A stretch of 64,000 bases of DNA, taken from the NCBI RefSeq assembly GCF_021531255.1, contig NZ_JAFBIO010000005.1, forward strand, positions 1 to 64,000. The letters run 5' to 3'. A program made the position numbers and the translations under genes. Origin of the DNA: Allofournierella massiliensis (GTDB lineage: Bacteria; Bacillota; Clostridia; Oscillospirales; Ruminococcaceae). Below are positions 8,405-15,642 of this stretch, piece by piece (the stretch's first letter is position 1; each line of letters begins with the position of its first letter). The notes under the pieces are model-generated. The model saw nothing but the letters and a program-made list of their open reading frames with translations. It searched no databases and was not told the origin of the DNA.

Positions 8405-9487
8405 ATGGATTCTCTTCTCACGGTATGGGTGCCCGGCAGGGCGCCGCAAGTTCCTTCCGGGCGGCTGGGCCGGGTGCTGGAAAAAGCCCTGGACGGCCTG
8501 CCCTTCCGCCTGGCGGATACCGAAACCCTCTGCCGGCAAAAAGGGCCGGGGCCGGTGCTCTTTTGCCTTCCCCTGGATGCCAACGGCCTGAACCCGGACT
8601 ATTTTTCCCTGCTGGCGGCCCTGCGGGGCGGTGCCTGCCCGCTGGAAGGCTGGGTGGGCGGCCTGGTGGTGGACGGCGAGGGAGAACTCTACACCAAGGC
8701 CGTGGCCCGGGAGCTGGTGCTGGCCGCCAACCGGGCGGGCTGCGCCTTTGTGGGCCGGCCCCTGGTGGAAGCCACCGGTTCCCTGGAAAATTTCCGGGTC
8801 CGGGCGGGGCTGCTGGGCGCGGGGCTGGAAGATGCCTACCGGGAGGAAGTGAAGGATCTGGCCGGCCGGCTGCTGGCCTTCCGGCCCCTTGAGCCGGCCC
8901 GGCCGCCCCGGCTGCTGGTGATTCATGCCTCCAACCGCTCCACCAGCAATACCCTGGCCCTCTGGCAGCAGGTCCGGCAGGGACTGGAAGAGGAGTGCGA
9001 GATCCAGGAAATCGGCCTGCGCAACGGCACGCTGGAAGACTGCGCCGGCTGCCCCTATAAGACCTGCCTGCACTTCGGCGAACAGGGCAGCTGTTTTTAC
9101 GGCGGGGTCATGGTTCGTCAGGTCTACCCGGCAGTGAGTGAGGCCGACGCCATTCTGCTGCTCTGCCCCAATTACAACGACGCGGTGTCGGCCAACCTCA
9201 CCGCCTTCATCAACCGGCTCACAGCCCTGTTCCGCACCCGGCGTTTTTACGACAAGGCTCTGTTTGCCCTGGTGGTGTCGGGCTATTCGGGCAGCGATCT
9301 GGTGGCCCAGCAGCTCATTTCGGCTCTCAACATGAACAAATCCTTCTTTCTGCCGCCCCATTTCTGCCTGATGGAAACCGCCAATGACGCAGGGGCGGCC
9401 CTGCGTCTGCCCGGCATCGAAACAAGGACGGCGGCCTTTGCCCGGAATATCCGGCAGGCCCTGGGGCTGGATGGAAAAAAAGCCTGA
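8405..9487 (+). CDS. Flavodoxin-fold NAD(P)H-dependent FMN reductase-like protein with extra N-terminal domain
   Basis: 360 residues. Residues about 1-165 are unrecognised. From about residue 168 a flavodoxin-like fold begins (L-L-V-I-H-A-S-N-R-S-T-S-N-T), matching the FMN-phosphate loop of NADPH-dependent FMN reductases. It is followed by a cysteine cluster D-C-A-G-C-P-Y-K-T-C and the L-C-P-N-Y-N-D-A-V-S-A-N-L strand and loop. It probably moves electrons through FMN in the cytoplasm. The gene is third in the apparent operon starting at 2260. The 51-base gap before it contains a small perfect hairpin (8367-8380, CGCCC/GGGCG) with no T-run, so it is probably not a terminator. Start at the ATG at 8405 is plausible though its ribosome site is weak. 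Confidence 0.75.
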   Translation: MDSLLTVWVPGRAPQVPSGRLGRVLEKALDGLPFRLADTETLCRQKGPGPVLFCLPLDANGLNPDYFSLLAALRGGACPLEGWVGGLVVDGEGELYTKAVARELVLAANRAGCAFVGRPLVEATGSLENFRVRAGLLGAGLEDAYREEVKDLAGRLLAFRPLEPARPPRLLVIHASNRSTSNTLALWQQVRQGLEEECEIQEIGLRNGTLEDCAGCPYKTCLHFGEQGSCFYGGVMVRQVYPAVSEADAILLLCPNYNDAVSANLTAFINRLTALFRTRRFYDKALFALVVSGYSGSDLVAQQLISALNMNKSFFLPPHFCLMETANDAGAALRLPGIETRTAAFARNIRQALGLDGKKA

Positions 9488-9621
9488 CCGGCCGCCCGAA
9501 GGGCAAAAGAGAGCGGCCCGGCATGTTTGGAATCTGTCCGCCTGAGCCGTACGGCATGCAAAGAGAAATGACGCTTTTTTGTAAAAAATAGAGAAAAAAA
9601 GAAGGAAAAAGAGCCCTTCTA

Positions 9622-9650
9622 TTTACATATTATAAGAAATTCGTTATAGT
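9622..9650 (+). promoter_or_regulatory. Possible promoter of the two-component system
   Basis: TTTACA (9622-9627), 17-base spacer, TATAGT (9645-9650). The start codon at 9666 is so close that the ribosome site GAAGGA (9651-9656) would fall at or before the expected transcription start, so the true promoter may lie further upstream in the A-rich stretch 9567-9620. Confidence 0.4.
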
Positions 9651-9665
9651 GAAGGAAGAAAACGG

Positions 9666-11009
9666 ATGGCTGTACATGAGAAAAAAGCCCCCTCGTTGCC
9701 GCCTGTGGGGAAAAGGCTGCCGGCGGGCGGCGCCAAGGAATGCCGTCAGATTCTCCTGACCGGTCTGGTGGTTATTCTGTTCAGCGAGCTGTATTTCAGC
9801 TTTGCCCTCAAGACCTTCCGGATCAGTCTGGCGGTGGCGGTGTTCCCGGTGCTGCTGGTGACTCTCGCCCGGGAAAGTAATCCGTTTATCACCGGCCTGT
9901 GCACTTCGGCGCTGGTGGGGGCCTTTCGGTTCGGCCTTTCCCTCTTGCAGGGGATGAGCCCGGCTGAGGCTTTTGCCGAAAATATCTATGGTGCCATGTT
10001 CTATACCTGGTATGGCCTGTTCTTCATGCTGCTGGTCAAAAAGAAGAGCGTGGTGCCCACCGTGCGGCTGATGGCCGTGGTGCTGTTCTGCGATTTCGGG
10101 GCCAACCTGGTGGAGGTGGGCTTTGAGACCGGCCTGCGCTATGATACCCAGGAATATACCTTTTACATCCTGCTTTTGCTGGTGGCCTGCTTCCGCACCC
10201 TCTGTGCCGGCACCCTGCTGGCCCTGTACTGGAGCTATTTCAGCTTGCTGAGCCAGGCCGGCCACGAGGAACGGTATCAGAAGTTATTTATGATGAAGAC
10301 CGGCCTCAAGACCGAGATCTATTTCATGCACCGCAGTTCCGAGCAGATCGAGGGGATCGTGCGCAATGCCTACCGGCTGTACGAGGATCTTTCCGGCATG
10401 GAGGTGCCGCCCGAGACCCAGAAGCTGGCCTTGCAGATCGCCTGCGATGTCCACGATATCAAAAAGGATTACATCCGCATCACCCAGGGTATTGAAAGCC
10501 AGATCGGCGAGAGCGCCGAAGAGGGTGCCATGAGTTTTTCCAGCCTGCTGCGGATCCTGCGGGAATCCACCTACCGGCTGAAGGATGTGGATGAGGAGCG
10601 GATCCGGCTGGATTTCCGCTGTCGGCAGGACTTTACCACCCACCACCACTACGCGCTTATGAGCGTGTTGTATAATCTTGTCACCAACTCGGTAGAGGCC
10701 ATCCAGTCGGCCGGCGGCCGGGGAGAGGTGCGCATTGAGGAGGAAAAGCAGGGGGATAAATACCTCATCACAGTCATCGACAACGGGCCCGGCATCCCGC
10801 CGGAACTGATGCGCTCGGTGTTCAAGATGGGCTTTTCCACAAAATATAACGAAAAAACAGGGAATATGAGCCGGGGCATGGGCCTGCCGGGGGTGAAGCT
10901 CTCGGTAGAAGAACAGCTGGGCGGCAGCCTGCTGGTGAGCAGCGAGCCGGGCCGACAGACCGCCTTTTATCTGGAGATACCGGCCGGGAAACTGGAGAGT
11001 GAGACATGA
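9666..11009 (+). CDS. Membrane sensor histidine kinase, GlnK (YcbA)-like
   Basis: 447 residues. The N-terminal half holds about five or six hydrophobic segments (residues 25-200). It is followed by a dimerisation region with a candidate phospho-acceptor H263 in D-V-H-D-I-K-K-D-Y, and a GHKL ATPase domain: N-box L-V-T-N-S-V-E-A-I (about 337-345), G1 D-N-G-P-G-I-P and G2 G-M-G-L-P-G-V-K. Its stop overlaps the start of the response regulator by four bases, a typical kinase-regulator pair. The partner carries a YcbB-type output domain and the next gene is glutamate dehydrogenase, so I infer a nitrogen or glutamine signal as for the Bacillus GlnK/GlnL pair. The ligand is not visible from sequence. 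Confidence 0.88.
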   Translation: MAVHEKKAPSLPPVGKRLPAGGAKECRQILLTGLVVILFSELYFSFALKTFRISLAVAVFPVLLVTLARESNPFITGLCTSALVGAFRFGLSLLQGMSPAEAFAENIYGAMFYTWYGLFFMLLVKKKSVVPTVRLMAVVLFCDFGANLVEVGFETGLRYDTQEYTFYILLLLVACFRTLCAGTLLALYWSYFSLLSQAGHEERYQKLFMMKTGLKTEIYFMHRSSEQIEGIVRNAYRLYEDLSGMEVPPETQKLALQIACDVHDIKKDYIRITQGIESQIGESAEEGAMSFSSLLRILRESTYRLKDVDEERIRLDFRCRQDFTTHHHYALMSVLYNLVTNSVEAIQSAGGRGEVRIEEEKQGDKYLITVIDNGPGIPPELMRSVFKMGFSTKYNEKTGNMSRGMGLPGVKLSVEEQLGGSLLVSSEPGRQTAFYLEIPAGKLESET

Positions 11010-11851
11010 GAATTTACATTATAGAAGACGACCCCTCGGTGATCCAGGTCCTGCGCAGGATCGTGGAAGAGCAGGGACTGGGGGAGGTATGCGGGGATAC
11101 CGTCAGCGCCATGCCGCCCCTGGAGCAGATCCTGGCCGCCAAGCCGGATCTGATCCTGGTGGACTTTTTGATGCCCCAGCGGGACGGCATAGAGGTGGTG
11201 AGCCGACTGCGGCAGATGGGCTGCACCGCCAAATGCATCATGCTCAGTCAGATCTCTTCCAAGGAGATGATCGCCAAGGCTTACCGGGCCGGCATTGATT
11301 TCTTCATCTCCAAGCCCATCAATGTGATCGAGGTGCAGGCGGTGATCTCCAATGCGGCCAAGCAGCTGCAGAACGAGAAAACTCTGGAAAGCATCCGCAG
11401 CATCTTTCAGCAGCAGCCCGGCACCGCCGGCCCTGCCGCCCCGGTGGTCACCCTGGATACCCGGATGAAGCGGGTACAGAACGCCCTGGCCCAGATGGGT
11501 ATGTCGGGGGAGAAGGGCTGCGCCGATATCCTGCGCCTGTGCCGCTATCTTTTGGAAAACCAGCTGGATGTGAGCCAGATGAGCGTGGGCCAGCTGTGCG
11601 AGAGCCTCAGCGATAACCCCAAAAATATGGAGCAGCGGGTGCGCCGGGCCATTGCGGTGGGCATGGCCAACCTGGCGCACCTGGGGATTGAGGATTTCAT
11701 GAACGATACCTTTGCCCAGTATTCCTCCACCCTTTTCAATTTTGAGGAACTGCGGGCTGAGATGGATTACATACGGGGCCGGCGGGCTGCCGGCGGAAAG
11801 ATCAGCCTGAAAAAATTCCTGGATGGGCTGGTACTGATCGCTCAGGAGTGA
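11006..11851 (+). CDS. Response regulator with YcbB-type output domain, GlnL-like
   Basis: 281 residues. The receiver domain (1-120) has the acidic pocket E7/D8/D9, phosphorylation site D53 in L-I-L-V-D-F-L-M-P and a late I-S-K-P-I lysine. A linker of about 40 residues leads to a C-terminal helical domain (about 155-281) resembling the YcbB domain of the Bacillus regulator GlnL rather than a LytTR, OmpR or NarL domain. The start overlaps the kinase gene (ATGA), so translation is coupled. Located 266 bases before gdhA, whose leader holds inverted and direct repeats that could be its target. Regulator identity is firm; the GlnL-like assignment is from overall pattern and context. Confidence 0.87.
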   Translation: MRIYIIEDDPSVIQVLRRIVEEQGLGEVCGDTVSAMPPLEQILAAKPDLILVDFLMPQRDGIEVVSRLRQMGCTAKCIMLSQISSKEMIAKAYRAGIDFFISKPINVIEVQAVISNAAKQLQNEKTLESIRSIFQQQPGTAGPAAPVVTLDTRMKRVQNALAQMGMSGEKGCADILRLCRYLLENQLDVSQMSVGQLCESLSDNPKNMEQRVRRAIAVGMANLAHLGIEDFMNDTFAQYSSTLFNFEELRAEMDYIRGRRAAGGKISLKKFLDGLVLIAQE

Positions 11852-11881
11852 GCACAAAACAGGTACACGTTCAGACAGTCA

Positions 11882-11942
11882 AGCGGTAAAAGTGCTGAAT
11901 ATGGAAAGGAGGAAATTGTCAAAGTGCTGAAAGTTTACCGCT
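11882..11942 (+). promoter_or_regulatory. Nested inverted and direct repeats upstream of gdhA
   Basis: AGCGGTAAA (11882-11890) and TTTACCGCT (11934-11942) form a perfect 9-bp inverted repeat. Just inside lie two identical 11-bp direct repeats AAAGTGCTGAA at 11889-11899 and 11921-11931, 32 bases apart start to start. The block lies between the response regulator and glutamate dehydrogenase genes. It may be an operator for the GlnL-like regulator or an RNA hairpin in the gdhA leader. Downstream at about 12024-12049 an ACCGCC/GGCGGT stem may form a second hairpin. No convincing promoter is visible for gdhA. Confidence 0.45.
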
Positions 11943-12117
11943 GCTGCCTGAAAAAATTATCACAAACGTATTATTCTGTAGAATTCTGACGCCGAAGAGC
12001 TACCGTACTAAAAGAAAGCAAAACCGCCGGAAATATTTCAATAAGGGCGGTCTCGTCTTTCGTTTACGGTGTTTGGAATGAAAGTGCAGACAAAAAAGCT
12101 TTCAGGAGGAAAAGGAA

Positions 12118-13470
12118 ATGAACGCATACATTGAACGTGTGTTGGAAGCCACCAAGAAAAAGAACGCTTCCGAGCCCGAATTCCTGCAGACTGTGGAAGA
12201 GGTCTTCTCTTCTCTGGAGCCTGTGATCAACGCTCACCCCGAGTACGAAAAGGCCAGCCTGCTGGAGCGGATCGTGGAGCCTGAGCGCACCGTTGAGTTC
12301 CGCGTCACCTGGATGGACGACAACGGCCAGTATCATGTGAACCGCGGCTATCGTGTGCAGTACAATGCCGCCCTGGGCCCCTACAAGGGCGGTCTGCGCT
12401 TCGACCCCTCCGTCAACCTGTCCATCATCAAGTTCCTGGGCTTTGAGCAGACCTTCAAGGACGCTCTGACCGGCCTGCCCATCGGCGGCGCCAAGGGCGG
12501 CAGCGACTTTGATCCCCGCGGCCGCAGCGATGCTGAGGTCATGCGTTTCTGCCAGGCCTTTATGACCGAGCTGTATCGCCACATCGGCCAGGATATCGAC
12601 TGCCCCGCCGGTGACCTGGGCTGCGGCGGCCGTGAGATCGGCTACCTGTACGGCCAGTATCGCCGCCTGGTGGGCGCTGCCGAGTTCGGCGCTGTCAGCG
12701 GCAAGGCTGTCTGCACCGGCGGTTCCATCCTGCGTCCCGAGGCTACCGGCTACGGCGCTGTGTACTACCTGCGCGAAGTGCTGCGCCATGACGGCGAAGA
12801 GCTGGCCGGCAAGCGCATCGCCATTTCCGGCTACGGCAACGTGGGCTGGGGCATCATCAAGAAGGCCAACGAGCTGGGCGCCAAGGTCACCTACTTCGCC
12901 GGCCCCGACGGCTACATCCATGATCCCGACGGCGTTTCCACCGAGGAGAAGCTCAACTTCATCCTGGAGATGCGCGCCAAGGATCCCATGCACTGCGAGC
13001 CCTACGCCAAGAAGTTCGGCTGCGAGTTCGTGCCCGGCCAGAAGTGCTGGGGCGTCAAGGACGTGGACATCTATATGCCCGCTGCCACCCAGAACGACGT
13101 CAACCTGGAATGGGCCAAGAAGATCGTGGATTCCGGCGTGAAGTACTACATCGAAGTGGCCAACATGCCCACCACCAACGACGCTCTGGAGCTGCTGCGC
13201 AGCCAGAAGCATATGGTCGTGGCTCCCTCCAAGGCTGTCAACGCCGGCGGCGTGTCCGTGTCCGAGCTGGAGATGGCCCAGAACGCCGAGCGCCTGTACT
13301 GGACCGCTGAGGAAGTGGACCAGAAGCTCACCGGCATCATGAAGAACATCTATGATTCTTCTGTGGAAGTGGCCGAGCGCTATGGCCTGGGCTATGACCT
13401 GGTGGCCGGCGCCAACCTGGTAGGCTTCCAGCGGGTGGCCGATGCCATGATGGCTCAGGGCATCTTCTAA
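12118..13470 (+). CDS. gdhA: NADP-type glutamate dehydrogenase
   Basis: 450 residues, the standard size for hexameric family I GDH. It makes glutamate from 2-oxoglutarate, ammonia and NAD(P)H. Visible signatures: the G-G-L-R-F-D-P substrate segment, K-F-L-G-F-E-Q-x-F-K-D-A-L-T-G-L-P-I-G-G-A-K-G-G with the catalytic lysine region, the P-A-G-D-L-G-C-G-G-R-E segment, and the Rossmann G-Y-G-N-V-G-W-G. AGGAGG lies just before the ATG. Codon choice is more uniform (GGC, CTG, AAG, GAG) than in the neighbours, as expected of a very highly expressed gene. It follows the GlnK/GlnL-like pair and is closed by a strong terminator. NADP preference is inferred from family length and is not proved. Confidence 0.96.
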   Translation: MNAYIERVLEATKKKNASEPEFLQTVEEVFSSLEPVINAHPEYEKASLLERIVEPERTVEFRVTWMDDNGQYHVNRGYRVQYNAALGPYKGGLRFDPSVNLSIIKFLGFEQTFKDALTGLPIGGAKGGSDFDPRGRSDAEVMRFCQAFMTELYRHIGQDIDCPAGDLGCGGREIGYLYGQYRRLVGAAEFGAVSGKAVCTGGSILRPEATGYGAVYYLREVLRHDGEELAGKRIAISGYGNVGWGIIKKANELGAKVTYFAGPDGYIHDPDGVSTEEKLNFILEMRAKDPMHCEPYAKKFGCEFVPGQKCWGVKDVDIYMPAATQNDVNLEWAKKIVDSGVKYYIEVANMPTTNDALELLRSQKHMVVAPSKAVNAGGVSVSELEMAQNAERLYWTAEEVDQKLTGIMKNIYDSSVEVAERYGLGYDLVAGANLVGFQRVADAMMAQGIF

Positions 13471-13510
13471 TCCGGCTCCATACCGGCATTTCTCTTCATT
13501 TGTACTTGCG

Positions 13511-13557
13511 GGGCGCGGTGGTCTGCCCTCAAAGACCGCCGCGCCTTTTTGTATTTT
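13511..13557 (+). terminator. Strong intrinsic terminator after gdhA
   Basis: A 13-bp stem (GGCGCGGTGGTCT with AGACCGCCGCGCC, one G-U pair) is followed by TTTTTGTATTTTT. Confidence 0.92.
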
Positions 13558-13869
13558 TCAGCAAAGGCAGGATCTCTTTTGGTTCGGTTCAACCCTTGAT
13601 CGGTAAGCAGTTCCGGTGGTTCTGCCTTCTCTTGTATCCTGACAAAGAGGGAATTTGAAGCTTTTTGAGGAAGCTTTTTCCCGCGGGGCGGATTTTGAAG
13701 CCCCCAAATGGAAGGTTACAAAACAAATACAAAAAGCGAATGGAATAAAATGAACGGGATTCGCGCAAAAACCTTTTGTATCGTGGTTTTGCTTTTCGGG
13801 GCCTTTCGGGCAAAAAAGCTTAAAAGACGAAAAACGATGCTTTTTGAAAGTTTTAACTTTGCCGAGAAA
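13558..13869. other. Intergenic stretch with no recognisable gene
   Basis: About 310 bases between the gdhA terminator and the TAXI promoter. It is more AT-rich than the surroundings, with a short direct repeat GAAGCTTTTT (near 13658 and 13670). Reading frames here have no ribosome sites and no recognisable protein features. It might be long upstream regulatory DNA for the transporter. Confidence 0.5.
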
Positions 13870-13898
13870 TTGACAGCCTGCTGAAAAGACGGTATAAT
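13870..13898 (+). promoter_or_regulatory. Consensus sigma-A promoter of the TAXI-TRAP operon
   Basis: TTGACA (13870-13875), exactly 17 bases, TATAAT (13893-13898): a perfect match to consensus, 88 bases before the start codon. Confidence 0.88.
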
Positions 13899-13985
13899 CT
13901 AGTTGCACATGGGGCGATGATTCGTATCTTTTCCTTTACGGATTCAGGCTCTCCATGAAATAATCAAACAAGGGGGACTACACAC

Positions 13986-15014
13986 ATGAAAAAGACCTTA
14001 GCGATCGTGTTGGCTCTGGCCATGGCGCTTGCGCTGGTTGCTTGCGGCGGTTCTACTTCCAGCTCCGCGGCTGCTTCCGGGGCTACCTCCGGTGCTGCCA
14101 GCACTCCTGCCGCTTCCGGCGAGAAGACCGACATCACTCTGGCCACCGGTTCCACCAGCGCCAACTACTACGCCATCGGCGGCGTGATGAGCACTGTGCT
14201 GAACGACAAGCTCAGCCTGTCCACCATCAACGTTACCTCCACCGGCGCCTCCAAGGCCAATGTCCAGCTGCTGCAGGACGGCGAGGCGAATATGTGCATC
14301 GTGCAGAATGACGTGGCTTCCTACGCCTACACCGGCACCGACCTGTTCGAGGCCGAGGGCTCCTACACCGATTGGAGTGCCCTGTGCGCCATGTACGACG
14401 AGACCGTGCAGATCTTCACCCTGAACCCCGAGATCAAGACCTTCACCGACCTGAAGGGCAAGACCGTTTCCGTGGGCGCTGCCGGTTCCGGCGACAACTT
14501 CGCGGCTGGTCAGATCTTTGCCGAGTTCGGCATGACCTTTGACGATGTGAACGCGGTTTACCAGTCCTACAGCGACTCCGCTGAGGGCATGAAGGACGGC
14601 AAGATCGACGCTGCCTTCTGCGTGTCCGGCGCTCCCACCACCGCTCTGGTTGACCTGGCTGCTACTGCCGGCAAGCCCCTGAACATCATCACCATCGAGC
14701 CCGAGCACATCCAGGGCCTGATGGATAAGTACTCCTTCTACACCGAGACCACCATTCCTGCCGGTACTTACGACGGCCTGGATACCGATGTGACCACCGT
14801 GTCCATCCGTGCCATGCTGGCCTGCCGCAACGACGTCTCCGAGGACGTGGTTTACGAGCTGATGACCGCCATGTTCGACAACCTGGACGACCTGAAGGCC
14901 GGCCATGCCAAGTTTGAGAGCCTGTCTCTCGAGTCTGCTACCGAGGGCGTCAGCCTGCCGTATCATCCCGGCGCCGTCAAGTTCTTCGAGGAGAACGGCA
15001 TCACCGTCGAGTGA
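13986..15014 (+). CDS. TAXI family TRAP transporter solute-binding lipoprotein
   Basis: 342 residues. A lysine start, hydrophobic core and lipobox L-V-A-C put the lipidated cysteine at residue 20. A Ser/Ala-rich linker (21-45) then leads into the TAXI domain: D-I-T-L-A-T-G-S-T-S-A-N-Y-Y near the start of the mature domain, then the V-S-V-G-A-A-G-S-G-D-N hinge motif. It captures a solute outside the membrane for the fused permease at 15643. TAXI ligands known for the family include glutamate/glutamine and other small carboxylates. Placement beside gdhA and a GlnK/GlnL-like system makes glutamate a reasonable but untested guess. Consensus promoter and codon bias suggest high expression. Confidence 0.94.
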   Translation: MKKTLAIVLALAMALALVACGGSTSSSAAASGATSGAASTPAASGEKTDITLATGSTSANYYAIGGVMSTVLNDKLSLSTINVTSTGASKANVQLLQDGEANMCIVQNDVASYAYTGTDLFEAEGSYTDWSALCAMYDETVQIFTLNPEIKTFTDLKGKTVSVGAAGSGDNFAAGQIFAEFGMTFDDVNAVYQSYSDSAEGMKDGKIDAAFCVSGAPTTALVDLAATAGKPLNIITIEPEHIQGLMDKYSFYTETTIPAGTYDGLDTDVTTVSIRAMLACRNDVSEDVVYELMTAMFDNLDDLKAGHAKFESLSLESATEGVSLPYHPGAVKFFEENGITVE

Positions 15015-15041
15015 TGAATCTCCAAACGCGAACCAGGTTTT

Positions 15042-15530
15042 GTGAATAAGTACAAGCTTAGGGTAGCTGCGGCTGCAATAGTCTGTCTGGCTATTGCAGC
15101 CGTTTTTGTGTTTGGCCGGCCCAAAGGCTATCTCGTTCTGAGCAACGGCAACACAGGCGAGGAATATGCCAGGTATCGGCTGGACCAAGGCGAAACGTTT
15201 TCCATTACGTTCATCCATTCGGTGAACAAAAGCCCGGTTACCGATTGCTATGATGTGGCCGAAGACGGCGGCATCTGGCTTCGGCGGACGATCTACTATG
15301 ATTTTGGGGCCGGTGTGCCCTTTGATCTGAATGAGGGAGAAAGTCTGGAATATGCCGAGGATGGAGCCATGGTGATCACAGGGATCGATCGGGAGATCCC
15401 GGATTTTCTGATCTTTGTGGGCACCGTATCGGATCACACCCTCCGCATCGGGGGAGAAGAGATCAGTTTGAGAGATTTGTGCGGACGAAGTGCCAAGGTC
15501 CGCATCCGGTATGAAGAGCGCTGGATTTAG
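15042..15530 (+). CDS. DUF1850 protein, TAXI-TRAP accessory
   Basis: 162 residues from a GTG at 15042 with a poor ribosome site (only AGG at -7). One N-terminal membrane segment (residues about 7-26) precedes a beta-rich exported domain with the family pattern F-S-I-T-F-I-H-S-V-N-K-S-P-V and a following acidic Y-D-V-A. DUF1850 proteins are repeatedly found between TAXI-TRAP binding protein and permease genes, exactly the arrangement here, so it probably assists that transporter at the membrane outer face. The mechanism is not known. Confidence 0.88.
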   Translation: MNKYKLRVAAAAIVCLAIAAVFVFGRPKGYLVLSNGNTGEEYARYRLDQGETFSITFIHSVNKSPVTDCYDVAEDGGIWLRRTIYYDFGAGVPFDLNEGESLEYAEDGAMVITGIDREIPDFLIFVGTVSDHTLRIGGEEISLRDLCGRSAKVRIRYEERWI

Positions 15531-15642
15531 AAGCGGCGCCATTCAAAACGGCTTTGAAGGAAAAGCCAGGAGGGCGGCTATAGCGGCCCTGCGGCCCGCC
15601 CTTTTACGGCAGATAAAAATTAGCGAATAGGGAGGTATCTTA

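Noticed and set aside
13589-13813. 74-residue minus-strand frame in the gdhA-TAXI gap
   Set aside because: No ribosome site, no family pattern and unusual Phe/Arg/Pro composition.
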